Positions 16,408 through 25,343 of a stretch of 33,145 bases of DNA are shown piece by piece. The stretch lies in contig CAIOAO010000082.1 of assembly GCA_903855985.1 (NCBI GenBank), forward strand, positions 1-33,145. Reading direction: 5' to 3'. Every line of letters begins with the position of its first letter. Position 1 is the stretch's first letter. The notes under the pieces were generated by a model. That model saw only the letters and a list, made by a program, of their open reading frames with translations. It did not search any database and had not been told where the DNA came from. The translations under genes were made by a program, and so were the position numbers. Source of the stretch: an uncultured Opitutia bacterium (GTDB taxonomy: Bacteria; Verrucomicrobiota; Verrucomicrobiia; Opitutales; Opitutaceae).

Positions 16408-18309
16408 ATGGCTTCCGCCACGCGCAAAACCGCCCCTTCCCGCTGGCAAACGTGGGCCGCGCTCGGCGTCTGCGCCCTCGCCGTCTGGGCGGTTTTCGGC
16501 GGCACCCGCCACGGTTCGTTCGTGCTCTGGGATGACGACTACAACCTCCAGCAGAACCCGCATCTCGGCGGACTGACCTGGGAAAACCTGCGGTGGATGT
16601 TCACTGATACGGCTTATTCGCGCCGTTACTTTCCGCTTACGTGGCTGGGTTGGACCGTCCAGCACGACCTCTTCGGGCTGACGCCCTACTCCGCCCACCT
16701 GGGCAACGTGCTCTTCCACCTGCTCAACACCGGCCTGGTTTTTTTCGTGATCCAATCCGCGCTGCGCATCTGGCTCGCCCGCGAGGACCACGCCCGTGGC
16801 GGACCCGCCACGGTGGCCGCCACCCTCGGTGCACTCGTCTGGGCGCTGCATCCGCTGCGCGTCGAGGTCGTCGCCTGGGCCTCGGGTCGCATCTACGCCC
16901 AGACCGCCTGCTTCCTTCTCGTTTCGCTGTGGTGCTATTTAAAATCGATTGAGGTCGAACCCGGCTCGGCCCTCGCCCGCCGCTTCCGGTGGGTCTCCGC
17001 CGCCTCTCTCGCACTGTCGTTGCTCACCTACCCGCTCGCGCTGAGCTACGTCGGCGTCCTGCTCGTGCTCGACTGGTACCTGCCGGCCCGGCTGCGGCCG
17101 GTCCCGGGCATATCACCGGTCACTCCCGCTCGTCTCTGGTCACTCGTCACTCGTCACTTTCCCTTTCTCGCCGTCACCGCCGTGATCCTCGGCCTGACGC
17201 TCTGGGCGCGCACCAACGTGGCCGCGGCCGGCTGGAAGCCGCCCGTCTCGCTCACGGAATTCGGGGTCGGTCCCCGTCTGATGCAGGCGTGTTACGTCTG
17301 GGTCTACTATCTCGGCAAACCGCTGCTGCCGTTCCACCTTTCGCCCTTCTACACCCGGCTGATCGATTTCTCGCCGGGCGATTTTGAGTTCGTCCTCAGC
17401 CTCGCCGTGGTCGTCCTGCTGTCCGGGTTGCTTTTCCTCCGCCGCCGCCAGTGGCCGGGGCTGTGGCTGCTCTGGCTGTGTCACCTGCTCGTGCTCACCC
17501 CCATGCTGGGCCTCACGGAGCACCCGCACTTCACGAGCGACCGCTACAGCTATCTCGCCGCCGTGCCTTGGTCCGTCGGTCTGGCCGTCGTGATCGTCCG
17601 CGCCTGGTCCCGCCGGCCGTGGCGCAGCCTGGTTCTGCTCGTCTCCGCCGGCGCCGTCGCCACCGGCGCGGCCTTGAGCCTCGCGCAGGCCGCCGTCTGG
17701 CGGAACACCGAGACCCTCGGGCTGCACATGATCGCCTCGATGGGCGACCATCCGCGGCGCTTTGATATTTACCGCCGCATCAGCTCCGCCCTGCGCGAGG
17801 AGGGCCGGATCCCCGAGTCCAACGCCTACTATCTCAAATCCCTCGCCGGCGATCCCCACGCCTTGGAGGCGTCAATCGGCCAGGCCCGCAAACTCGAGGA
17901 GGAGGGCAAGCCGCGCGAGGCCCTCGCCCAGTATCTGCTGGCCCGGCAGCTGCGCCCCGACCTCGCCGAGCCGCCCTACCGGATCGGCGCCATCCTCCTC
18001 GCCGACGATCGCGCCGTTGACGCCCTGCCCTTCCTGCAGGACGCCGCCCGGATCGCCCCCGGCCAGGCCGAGATCGAGATCACACTGGGCTGGGCCCTCA
18101 ACCGCACCGGCCAGGCCCCCGAGGCCATCCCGCATTTCGAAAGGGCGTTGCGCAACCTCCCCAACGATGCCGCCGCCCACAGCGGACTCGCCACCGCCCT
18201 CGTTGCCATCGGCCGCGAGCAGGAAGCCATCCCGCATTTCGAGGCCGTCCTCCGCCAGTACCCCGACTCCGCCGGCGTCCGCGAAGCCCTCGAACGGATC
18301 CGGAAGTAG
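16408..18309 (+). CDS. Multi-spanning membrane protein with C-terminal TPRs
   Basis: 633-aa protein. About ten to eleven hydrophobic segments lie between residues 13 and 440, followed by a soluble region (452-633) of around five tetratricopeptide repeats (for example PEAIPHFERALRNLPND). A first extracytoplasmic loop with FVLWDDDYNLQQNP (about 39-51) and the HPLRVEVVAWASGR motif (near 152) give the pattern of the GT-C-type, TMTC-like proteins (DUF1736 relatives), which are thought to transfer sugars from lipid carriers; the transferase activity here is inferred only. The start at 16408 was preferred because the first hydrophobic segment begins soon after; the ORF continues upstream without support. 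It is probably monocistronic. Confidence 0.8.
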   Translation: MASATRKTAPSRWQTWAALGVCALAVWAVFGGTRHGSFVLWDDDYNLQQNPHLGGLTWENLRWMFTDTAYSRRYFPLTWLGWTVQHDLFGLTPYSAHLGNVLFHLLNTGLVFFVIQSALRIWLAREDHARGGPATVAATLGALVWALHPLRVEVVAWASGRIYAQTACFLLVSLWCYLKSIEVEPGSALARRFRWVSAASLALSLLTYPLALSYVGVLLVLDWYLPARLRPVPGISPVTPARLWSLVTRHFPFLAVTAVILGLTLWARTNVAAAGWKPPVSLTEFGVGPRLMQACYVWVYYLGKPLLPFHLSPFYTRLIDFSPGDFEFVLSLAVVVLLSGLLFLRRRQWPGLWLLWLCHLLVLTPMLGLTEHPHFTSDRYSYLAAVPWSVGLAVVIVRAWSRRPWRSLVLLVSAGAVATGAALSLAQAAVWRNTETLGLHMIASMGDHPRRFDIYRRISSALREEGRIPESNAYYLKSLAGDPHALEASIGQARKLEEEGKPREALAQYLLARQLRPDLAEPPYRIGAILLADDRAVDALPFLQDAARIAPGQAEIEITLGWALNRTGQAPEAIPHFERALRNLPNDAAAHSGLATALVAIGREQEAIPHFEAVLRQYPDSAGVREALERIRK

Positions 18310-18356
18310 CGCAGGCGATCAGAATGGCGCTGCGGCGCCCTCGCTGTGGTCAGGGC

Positions 18357-18397
18357 ATAGGTCCCATAGGACATATGGGACCTATACGACCTATAGG
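18357..18397. repeat. Tandem short palindromes, 'ataggtcccata' type
   Basis: ATAGGTCCCATA (18357-18368), loop GGACA, TATGGGACCTAT (18374-18385) is a perfect 12-bp stem. Immediately after, CCTATA and TATAGG (18381-18397) form a second, overlapping palindrome. The region lies between two convergent genes and is unusually AT-rich for the window. It could stop transcription from both sides, but there is no T tract. Confidence 0.75.
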
Positions 18398-18443
18398 CCT
18401 ATCAGCGAACACGTGTGCCCCAACCGATTTCGCCACCCCCGCC

Positions 18444-19235
18444 CTACAACCCCAGCACCTTCCGCGCATTCAACCCCATGATCTTCCGCTTCGCCTCGGG
18501 CGGGATCTGCGCGAAAAGCACGCGGCCCAGCTGCGAGGCCTGGTCCAGAAACACGGCGTCGCTGCCCCAGACAATCTTGTCCTCCAGCCCCGCTGTCACG
18601 AGGTGCTCGATCAGCCCGCGGGGACACGCTGACAAGCACAGTTCGACGTAAACCGTCGGATACTCCCGGGCGAACCGCATGTATTTCTCCAACTCCGCCG
18701 ATCCGATGTGTGCCAGCAGCCAGCGGATGCGCGGGTAGCGCTTGATGTAGCCCTCCAGTTCGTCGAGTTCCGGCCCGAACACATGCGCCAGCACCGGCAT
18801 CGCGTGCTCGTTCGCGTAGGCGAACACCGGTTCGTAGTTGGGATGATTGTAGGGCAGACCCGGCCGTGCGCCATACGACCACACCTTCACGCCGCGAAAC
18901 CCCGCCGCGCGTCCGCCGGCCAGCTGCGCCGCGACTTTCTCCGGGTAGCCGACATCCACCACGAGATAGCCAAAAATCCGATCCGGGAATTCCTTGATCC
19001 CGTCGGCCACCAGCTGGTTGCCGTGCTCCGCGTCGCCAAAAATCGCCTGGATCGAGCTCACGCAGGAGAGCTGGATGCCCAACCGGTCCATTGATGCCAC
19101 GAGCGACTTCGCCGTCGGGTGCACGATCGGGAAGTCCGGTCCGTGCCCAAAGTGTGCGTGCGTATCAATCAGCACCTCCCCCGTGATCGGCTTTCCGGCA
19201 CGGCCGGCCGCCTGGAAAATATCCGGTGCGCTCAT
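18444..19235 (-). CDS. Amidohydrolase family protein, metal site intact
   Basis: 263-aa TIM-barrel hydrolase of the amidohydrolase_2 type (PF04909). All expected metal ligands are visible: H26 and H28 in DTHAHFG, H152 in LAHVFG, H177 in LLAHIGS and D227 in WGSDAVF. Family members hydrolyse or decarboxylate carbonyl compounds and include sugar-lactonases; the substrate here is unknown. The start at 19235 forms an ATGA overlap with the stop of the gene before it, so it is translationally coupled. It is the last gene of the esterase operon (22058 to 18444, minus). The nearest contrast is the ligand-less paralogue just upstream. Confidence 0.87.
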   Translation of the reverse strand: MSAPDIFQAAGRAGKPITGEVLIDTHAHFGHGPDFPIVHPTAKSLVASMDRLGIQLSCVSSIQAIFGDAEHGNQLVADGIKEFPDRIFGYLVVDVGYPEKVAAQLAGGRAAGFRGVKVWSYGARPGLPYNHPNYEPVFAYANEHAMPVLAHVFGPELDELEGYIKRYPRIRWLLAHIGSAELEKYMRFAREYPTVYVELCLSACPRGLIEHLVTAGLEDKIVWGSDAVFLDQASQLGRVLFAQIPPEAKRKIMGLNARKVLGL

Positions 19236-19990
19236 GGCCTCACCTCCGCCAGCAGCCGCTCGATGTTGCCGTGCGCGATCGCCGCCCGCGCGGCCTCGGT
19301 GATCGGGGCGTATGTCAGCAACGCCACCGACGCCCCGCCCTCGGCCTCGGGATACGACGTCCCCCACACGAAGCGCGCGTGGCCAAAATTCTCCACCAGG
19401 TCCGGGATCCCCTCGTGTACCGAGTACCCGCTGCTCAGGCACAGGTGCAGGCTCGGATGCCGCTCCAGCAGGGCATACAGCGAGCGGTGACGTCCCAGCC
19501 GCGGTACTTGCGTCACGATCAGTCGCAATTGCGGGAACGCTGTCAGGATTTCCTCGATCTCATCGAGCGTGATGCCCCGGTAATCCACCAGCAGCGGCAG
19601 CCGCGCCGCGCTGCAGGCCCCGTAAAGTTTCCCGCTGCACCACGGCCGCGCCGAGTACATGTGCTCCCGCGGGCTGATCCACGCCACGCGCATGCCCTGC
19701 GCCAACGCCCGGGTCATCGTCTGCTCGAGCGAAAAACCATCCGGCGCCCCATCCGGCGTCAGGCAGACCGCCGGGATCCAGTTCGCCCGTCCCGCCGCCT
19801 CGCGCGCGAGCACGTCGTTACCCCAGTACGGAAAGTTCTCGATACACTGGCGGTGACGGACCACCGCCGCCGCAATCTCCAGCCGGGCCAATTCCCGGTC
19901 CAAATCCTCCGCATCCGGCCGAAACAGCGGATACGGCTTGCGCGGCAAACCCACCATCACGTCGCAGGCAATGAGTTTGAGCGGGGCCAT
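19232..19990 (-). CDS. Amidohydrolase-fold paralogue lacking all metal ligands
   Basis: 252-aa protein with the length, strand pattern and C-terminal region (ITEAARAAIAHGNIERLL) of an amidohydrolase_2 member. At each ligand position the residue is changed: the HxH is M12-V-G14 in CDVMVG, the middle histidine is D136 in PLLVDYRG, the fourth is Q161 in IVTQVPRLG, and the usual GSD is G-T-S212 in WGTSYPE. A metal-dependent hydrolase is therefore unlikely. It may be a scaffold, regulator or a metal-free enzyme. It starts 4 bases after the esterase stop and overlaps the next, intact amidohydrolase by an ATGA, so the two may form a complex. The positional alignment was done by eye. Confidence 0.8.
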   Translation of the reverse strand: MAPLKLIACDVMVGLPRKPYPLFRPDAEDLDRELARLEIAAAVVRHRQCIENFPYWGNDVLAREAAGRANWIPAVCLTPDGAPDGFSLEQTMTRALAQGMRVAWISPREHMYSARPWCSGKLYGACSAARLPLLVDYRGITLDEIEEILTAFPQLRLIVTQVPRLGRHRSLYALLERHPSLHLCLSSGYSVHEGIPDLVENFGHARFVWGTSYPEAEGGASVALLTYAPITEAARAAIAHGNIERLLAEVRP

Positions 19991-19994
19991 GGGG

Positions 19995-22058
19995 TCAGAC
20001 TTCCGTCTGCAACCATTGCAGAACTTTAGGCTCCACCGCACCCGAAAATTGCTCAGGCAGCACTGTGACGTGCTTTCCGCGGAACACCTTCCGGGCCCGC
20101 GCTCCGAGGGTCCGCCCCGCCGCATCGCGCGCCCCCACCACCAACACCGGCGCCGGCTGCAGCGCGAGCGCCTCCGGCAGGTCCGCCGCGCCGAGGATGC
20201 CCGGAAAATATGCGTCGTGGGGCCAGATTGATTTCGGTGCGGTTGCGAGCGACGCGAACTCCGCCAACGGATCCAGCAGGAGCACCCCGCCCAGCCCGCC
20301 GTGCAAACACGCCGCCAGCCCCGCCACCGTCGCGCCGAGCCCGTAGCCGCCCACTGTGATGCGCGCACCCCGGATTTTCCATACGCGCTGCACAAAATTG
20401 ATCACCCGCACCGCATCGCGGAGCCGCATCGCCATCACCGACTCGCCCGTGGTCGCGCTGACGTAGCCCGTCCAGTGATCCACGCCGCCCCAGCCGACGA
20501 CGTCATACGGCGAGGGCAGCGGACGCGTGTCGCCCCATCCCGGCAAATCCACCGTCAGCACGGACCTAGGGCGTCCCCCGCGACTGAACACCCCCGCCGC
20601 GCGGTTGAGCCAGCCCCACTGCTGCAGCGCCGTCCAGCGGCCGCGGTCGTCGAAGAAAACCAGCACGCCCGCCTCGTTTTTCGGCGGACGCAGCATCGTC
20701 GCCGGCAATTCCCACGCCGAGCCGTCGCTCAGGCTCAATTCCTGGAAGGTGTGCAACCACAGCGGCATGCGCGATCCCGGCGTCGCATGCGCGCGCAGCC
20801 CGCGGCTCCGCAGCTTCGTCCAATTTGGGATCAATTTCGCCAGTGAGCGCCGCGCCACCGCCGCATCGCGCACGCGCCGGCGTTTCCGCACCGCCTGCAC
20901 CGCCGCCGTCGCCATGCTCAGGCCATACGGCGGATTTCCCCACAGATCTTTTTCCTCGAGCAACTGCAGCTTTCGCGGCATCCGCACCCGCTCCGCTTTG
21001 CGAATCGGCGTCTGCCACCGCCGCATCCACGCCACGAACGCCCGCGCCTGCGCCACCGTGTATTCGTGGCCGCAATCATCGACGAACACCTTGAATTTCT
21101 TCGGTTGCCCCACCGCCGCATAGGCCGCCCGCACGGGTCCGGCCAGCTCGCGCAGCAACCCGGGCGTCATCACCGTGTCACGCCGGCCGCCCATCAGCAG
21201 CATCGGCACAAATCGCGCCCCGATCAGCAGGTCGTCCAACCCGAGCCCGTCGGCAAACCGGTTCCGCCACAGCGTCTCCGGGCACCCGGCATAACCGTTC
21301 CGGATCGGGTGCATCTCGTCCGGCAGCCCGAAACACGACGGCCCGATCACGCTCAGCCGCGGATCGAGCATCGCGCAGCACACCGTGCTGAACCCGCCGC
21401 CCGACACGCCCGTCATCGCCACTCCGCCCGTCCCATCCACGTCCGGGCGCGACAGCACGTAGTCCACCGCGCGCAGCGCATCGGCGAGGAAAAACGCCAG
21501 CGGGTTCTGACCCGTCACATAACCGCGCACGCCGTCGGTGAAATGATCGTTGCCGCGCGTCTTCTCGCCGAAGCCCGGCGGATCAAACGACACGCTCAGG
21601 TAGCCGTTCGCCGCGAACACCTGCGGCGGGTACTGCTCGCTGGGGTTGTTTTTCCCGTTGTGCCCCACCGGCGTGACCACCGCCGGCCACGGCCACGGCC
21701 AGCGCTTCGGGTCCGGCTTCCACACCGTGACGTTCATCCAGCACCCGGGCAGCGACTCGACCAGGAGGTTCTCAATGCTGAAGCCATCAAAGTTCTTCCG
21801 GGTGCCCGGTCGCACCCGCCAGGTCTTCGCGCTACGGAGACCCGGCGCATCCACCGCCGCGGCAAACCGCCGCCGGATCCGCGCCGCGTACGCGCGCCAC
21901 TGGGCGGGCTTGCGCAGGTGGCTCCGCTCCGCCGCATACCGGGCAATCTGATCCAGCGCCGTCGCCACAATCCGCCGCCGCAACATCGTCCGCAGGTCAC
22001 CCGTGGGCGGCGGCGGCTGGTAGAACGGCTCGTTCGCGAGGAAATCTTTCGGGGGCAT
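19995..22058 (-). CDS. Double alpha/beta-hydrolase; acetyl-xylan-esterase-like, C-terminal half inactive
   Basis: 687-aa protein containing two alpha/beta-hydrolase modules in tandem. The N-terminal module (about 90-360) has a full triad: S219 in GVSGGG, D294 in GGRRDTVMTP and H331 in DDCGHEYT; it resembles large secreted carbohydrate esterases of the acetyl-xylan esterase type. The second module (about 440-685) repeats the fold, with GGYGLGATVAGLA as its elbow, but the nucleophile position is G573, so it should be inactive. No signal peptide is visible at the N-terminus, which is odd for a polymer esterase and points to cytoplasmic action on imported oligosaccharides. It is the first gene of the minus operon with the two amidohydrolase genes, and divergent from the rhaT-like gene. 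No Shine-Dalgarno. Confidence 0.82.
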   Translation of the reverse strand: MPPKDFLANEPFYQPPPPTGDLRTMLRRRIVATALDQIARYAAERSHLRKPAQWRAYAARIRRRFAAAVDAPGLRSAKTWRVRPGTRKNFDGFSIENLLVESLPGCWMNVTVWKPDPKRWPWPWPAVVTPVGHNGKNNPSEQYPPQVFAANGYLSVSFDPPGFGEKTRGNDHFTDGVRGYVTGQNPLAFFLADALRAVDYVLSRPDVDGTGGVAMTGVSGGGFSTVCCAMLDPRLSVIGPSCFGLPDEMHPIRNGYAGCPETLWRNRFADGLGLDDLLIGARFVPMLLMGGRRDTVMTPGLLRELAGPVRAAYAAVGQPKKFKVFVDDCGHEYTVAQARAFVAWMRRWQTPIRKAERVRMPRKLQLLEEKDLWGNPPYGLSMATAAVQAVRKRRRVRDAAVARRSLAKLIPNWTKLRSRGLRAHATPGSRMPLWLHTFQELSLSDGSAWELPATMLRPPKNEAGVLVFFDDRGRWTALQQWGWLNRAAGVFSRGGRPRSVLTVDLPGWGDTRPLPSPYDVVGWGGVDHWTGYVSATTGESVMAMRLRDAVRVINFVQRVWKIRGARITVGGYGLGATVAGLAACLHGGLGGVLLLDPLAEFASLATAPKSIWPHDAYFPGILGAADLPEALALQPAPVLVVGARDAAGRTLGARARKVFRGKHVTVLPEQFSGAVEPKVLQWLQTEV

Positions 22059-22308
22059 GGGAAGCGCGATGGGGTTGTGCGCTAGCCGTGGGCCGAGTCA
22101 GGGGAAACCATCACCCCCCGACAATTGCCCCGCTGCCCCACCCGAGCCAAGGCTAGTTTTCCCGCCAAAAGTCCGTTTTCGTGTATTTCGTCGGAGACCC
22201 TGGGCTTGTCGAATGAGTGTCTCTCGTCGCGCCATAGCCCATGGGGCGACGGCGGATTCGTGGTGACCAACGCACCAACCCAAGCCTAGCTTTCCCCACC
22301 CCCACCCC
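22059..22308. promoter_or_regulatory. Divergent promoter region, esterase operon and RhaT operon
   Basis: 250 bases separate the two outward starts. No clear sigma-70 promoter or operator palindrome is visible. About 22165-22200 (TCCGTTTTCGTGTATTTCGT) resembles the right arm of the palindromic repeats elsewhere, without a left partner, so it may be a decayed copy. Confidence 0.5.
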
Positions 22309-23355
22309 ATGCCCCCGGCCTCCAACCCGATTGCTGGCACGTTGTTCCACGCCTGCGGTGGTCTCTGTGCGTCGCTCTGCTACACGCCACAAAAGAAAAT
22401 CCGCGCCTGGTCGTGGGAAACCTACTGGCTCGCGCAGGCCGCGTTCTGCTGGCTCCTGCTGCCCATCCTCGGCGCCGTGCTCACGATTCCCGAGCTCGGC
22501 AGTGTCCTCGCCGAGGCGCCCAAGGCCGCGATGCTGCGGTCGTTCGCCCTCGGCGCGCTCTACGGCGTTGGCGGCATCGCGTTCGGCGTCGCCATCCGGC
22601 ACATCGGCTTCGCGCTCACCTACTCGCTTGCGGTCGGGCTCTCGAGTGTGCTGGGCACGCTGTTGCCCCCGCTGCTCGCCGGCCACCTGGGTTCCCTGCT
22701 CGCCGGCCACGGCGGCAGCTGGATCGTGGGCGGCGTCCTGCTCGGCACCGCCGGCATCGCCGTCTGCGGCTGGTCGGGCTGGCTGAAGGAGGGCGATCTC
22801 ACCAAGGGCGACGCCCCCACAACGTTCTCGGCGCGCCGCGGCCTGCCGCTTTGCATCCTGGCAGGCGTGCTGTCCGCGGTCTTCAGCTTTGCCCTCGCGG
22901 CGGGCCAGCCCGTGGCCGACGTCGCCGCGGCCCACGGCGCCGGACACTTCCAGGGCAACGTCATTTACCTGTTCTCCAACACCGGCGCGTTCCTGACGTC
23001 CACGATCTACTGCCTCTTCCTCGGCCGCCGCCACCGTTCGCTCGGCGAATACACCTCCGGCGGCGCCGCCACGCTCGGCGCCAACTGGCTCCTCGCCGCC
23101 CTCAGCGGGACGCTGTGGTACTGCCAGTTCTTCTTCTACGGTCTCGGCCACACGCGGATGGGCGCCTACGACTTCTCCAGCTGGGCGCTGCACATGATCA
23201 TGCTCGTCGCGTTCAGCAACGCCCTCGGGCTCGGCCTGCGCGAATGGCGCGGGTGCCGGCCGCGGACGTTGCGCGTGCTGGGTCTCGCCCTCACCGTGCT
23301 CGTTGCCGCCGTGCTCGCCATCGCCTACGGCAACTACCTGGGCTCCGCCGCATGA
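22309..23355 (+). CDS. rhaT: L-rhamnose/proton symporter RhaT family transporter
   Basis: 348-aa inner-membrane transporter of the DMT-like RhaT family with about ten membrane segments, matching the E. coli protein in length and in ordered landmarks: N-terminal GTLFHACGGLCASLCYTPQKK, WSWETYW, GALYGVGGIAFGVAIRHIG, LSGTLWYCQFFFYGLGHTR and SSWALHM. RhaT imports L-rhamnose with a proton. Because the next gene is a GH51 arabinofuranosidase and no rhamnose pathway gene is nearby, the true substrate may be another sugar. Its stop overlaps the GH51 start (ATGA), so the pair is co-translated. No Shine-Dalgarno at the ATG. Confidence 0.9.
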   Translation: MPPASNPIAGTLFHACGGLCASLCYTPQKKIRAWSWETYWLAQAAFCWLLLPILGAVLTIPELGSVLAEAPKAAMLRSFALGALYGVGGIAFGVAIRHIGFALTYSLAVGLSSVLGTLLPPLLAGHLGSLLAGHGGSWIVGGVLLGTAGIAVCGWSGWLKEGDLTKGDAPTTFSARRGLPLCILAGVLSAVFSFALAAGQPVADVAAAHGAGHFQGNVIYLFSNTGAFLTSTIYCLFLGRRHRSLGEYTSGGAATLGANWLLAALSGTLWYCQFFFYGLGHTRMGAYDFSSWALHMIMLVAFSNALGLGLREWRGCRPRTLRVLGLALTVLVAAVLAIAYGNYLGSAA

Positions 23356-24875
23356 ACCCCGACCGCATCGTCCTCTCCGTCGCCGCCGACCAGCCGGGGC
23401 CGAAGATCAGCCGCCACATTTTCGGCCAGTTCACCGAGCACCTCGGCCGCTGCGTGTACGAGGGCATCTGGGTCGGCGAGGACTCGCCCATCCCCAACGT
23501 CCGCGGCCTCCGCTCCGACGTCGTCGCCGCCCTGCGTGCGATCAAGGTCCCGAATCTCCGCTGGCCGGGTGGCTGTTTCGCCGACGCCTACCACTGGCGC
23601 AACGGCATCGGTCCGCGCGCCAAGCGCCCGCGGATGCGCAACGACACCTGGGGCCAGCTCGAGACCAATGCGTTCGGCACGCATGAGTTTCTCGATCTCT
23701 GCGCGCAGGTCGGCTGCGAGCCCGTGATCAGCGGCAACCTCGGCAGCGGCACCGTGCAGGAGATGCGCGACTGGGTGGAATATCTCAACGCCCCCGTCGG
23801 CACCGTCCTGTCCAACGAGCGCGCCGCCAACGGCCATCCCGCACCCTACGGCGTGCGCTTCTGGGGCGTCGGCAACGAGAGCTGGGGCTGCGGCGGCGTG
23901 ATGCGCCCCGAATACTACGCCGACGAATTCCGCCGCTACTCGAACTTCCTCGGCAACTACGAAAAAACCCGGCTCTACCGCATCGCCACCGGCCCTGCCG
24001 TGGACGACTACGCCTGGACCGAGGTCATCATGCGTGCGTGCATCAACCCGCGCTTCAACGGCTCCGTGATGGACGGGCTCTCGCTGCACTATTACATGAA
24101 CGGCCTGACGCCGCCCGCGAAGGCCCCCCGGCTGATGCCCGCCACGAAGTTCGACGCCGCCGACTGGAACCGCGTCATGGCTCACAGCTGGTTCCTTGAC
24201 GAACTTCTCACCAAGCACTCCGCGATCATGGACCGCCACGATCCCCAGCGCCGCATCGGGCTCATCGTGGACGAATGGGGCGCGTGGTACGAAAACGACC
24301 CCAGCCATCCCGCCAACGAACTCTACCAGCAGCAGACCATCCGCGACGCCGTCCTCGCCGCGCTGACCCTCAACCTCTTCATCGCCCACGCCGAGCGCGT
24401 GTCCATGGCCAACGTCGCCCAGGCCATCAACGTGCTCCACGCGATGATCCTCACCTTCGAAGACAAAATGGTCCGCACGCCCAGCTGGCACGTCTTCGAC
24501 CTCTACACGCCCCACCAGGACGCCATCCGCCTGCCCGTCACCGGCGACCCCCAGATGCGCGCCCACGAGGACGGCGCCTACCCCCGCGTCTCCGCCACCG
24601 CTTCCCGCGCCGCCGACGGCTCCATCACCGTCACCCTCACCCACACCGACCCAACCAAGCCCGTCACCGTGGAACTCACATTCGCGGGCCAGCCCGCCGT
24701 AGGCTCGGCGAAGGCGGGTCGCATCCTCACCGCCCCCGCGCTCACCGACATCAACACACCCGCCGATCCCAACCGCGTCACCACGATGCCTTGGACCGAG
24801 TTCACCTTCGACGGCTTCAAGCTCATCGCGACCCTCCCGCCCGGGTGCGTGGCGACCGTAAGCTTCTCAAAGTGA
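23352..24875 (+). CDS. GH51 alpha-L-arabinofuranosidase, intracellular
   Basis: 507-aa glycoside hydrolase of family 51, a retaining enzyme that removes terminal alpha-L-arabinofuranosyl residues. The TIM barrel carries E176 in FWGVGNESWG as acid/base and E308 in LIVDEWGAW as nucleophile, plus the N-terminal HIFGQFTEHLGRCVYEGIWV and NLRWPGGCFADAYHW. The C-terminal beta-sandwich (about 420-507) is complete. No signal peptide is seen, so it should act in the cytoplasm on imported short arabinosides. It is joined to the rhaT-like gene by an ATGA overlap and to the following small membrane protein by a GTGA overlap. Confidence 0.93.
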   Translation: MNPDRIVLSVAADQPGPKISRHIFGQFTEHLGRCVYEGIWVGEDSPIPNVRGLRSDVVAALRAIKVPNLRWPGGCFADAYHWRNGIGPRAKRPRMRNDTWGQLETNAFGTHEFLDLCAQVGCEPVISGNLGSGTVQEMRDWVEYLNAPVGTVLSNERAANGHPAPYGVRFWGVGNESWGCGGVMRPEYYADEFRRYSNFLGNYEKTRLYRIATGPAVDDYAWTEVIMRACINPRFNGSVMDGLSLHYYMNGLTPPAKAPRLMPATKFDAADWNRVMAHSWFLDELLTKHSAIMDRHDPQRRIGLIVDEWGAWYENDPSHPANELYQQQTIRDAVLAALTLNLFIAHAERVSMANVAQAINVLHAMILTFEDKMVRTPSWHVFDLYTPHQDAIRLPVTGDPQMRAHEDGAYPRVSATASRAADGSITVTLTHTDPTKPVTVELTFAGQPAVGSAKAGRILTAPALTDINTPADPNRVTTMPWTEFTFDGFKLIATLPPGCVATVSFSK

Positions 24876-25303
24876 AACCGATTGATCTCGATAAGCCTTT
24901 TCGGCCGGGGATCTCTTTTCTGATAACCTGGGGATTTCTCGCACTCCCAGTCCTCTGGTTCGAGAAACCGTGGCATTGGGATCTCCCGGTTTATTCAAGA
25001 ATAGCAGGAGTGCTCTTTCTTCCATTCGCCGCGACGGTCATCACTTACTGTCCCTTTCTATTCGCTGTGGCGGTCATTCGGGGCGATTCCACCCAGAAGA
25101 GAATATTCCGGGCGTTTGTCGGGGCAGTCGGAGGTGTAGCGCTCTGGTTAGGAATCCAATGGTATCAAGTGGGCTTTGGAAATCTACCCAGCTCATATGC
25201 TGCCGGAGCTGTGCTGCTCGCAAATTACATCTTCTATCGCCTGCACCCGAACACGACGAGTCAGTCACCCCAACAAATTTGGCCCCGAGGGCCCAACGGT
25301 TGA
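24872..25303 (+). CDS. Small hypothetical membrane protein
   Basis: 143-aa protein with about four membrane segments (roughly residues 13-31, 41-66, 78-99 and 107-124), which I do not recognise. The GTG start at 24872 overlaps the GH51 stop (GTGA). Codon use is clearly unlike its neighbours: many codons end in A or T (GATCTCGATAAGCC, TTTCTGATAACC, GGAATCC), so the local GC falls well below that of the GH51 gene. This suggests recent acquisition or weak selection. The C-terminus is hydrophilic and unremarkable. It may be part of the same transcript; a link to sugar uptake is only positional. Confidence 0.6.
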   Translation: MKPIDLDKPFRPGISFLITWGFLALPVLWFEKPWHWDLPVYSRIAGVLFLPFAATVITYCPFLFAVAVIRGDSTQKRIFRAFVGAVGGVALWLGIQWYQVGFGNLPSSYAAGAVLLANYIFYRLHPNTTSQSPQQIWPRGPNG

Positions 25304-25343
25304 TCCAATAGTTGGGTTCTTAAGACCAACCTCCCTCAGCCTC

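Noticed and set aside
22413-23351. Upstream extension of the GH51 frame back to 22413
   Set aside because: The extension is Arg/Pro-rich and lies out of frame over the rhaT gene; homology of GH51 begins at the ATG at 23352.
23334-24644. Minus-strand ORF of 436 codons opposite GH51
   Set aside because: Antisense shadow, Gly/Val/Asp-rich; the plus frame has both GH51 catalytic glutamates.
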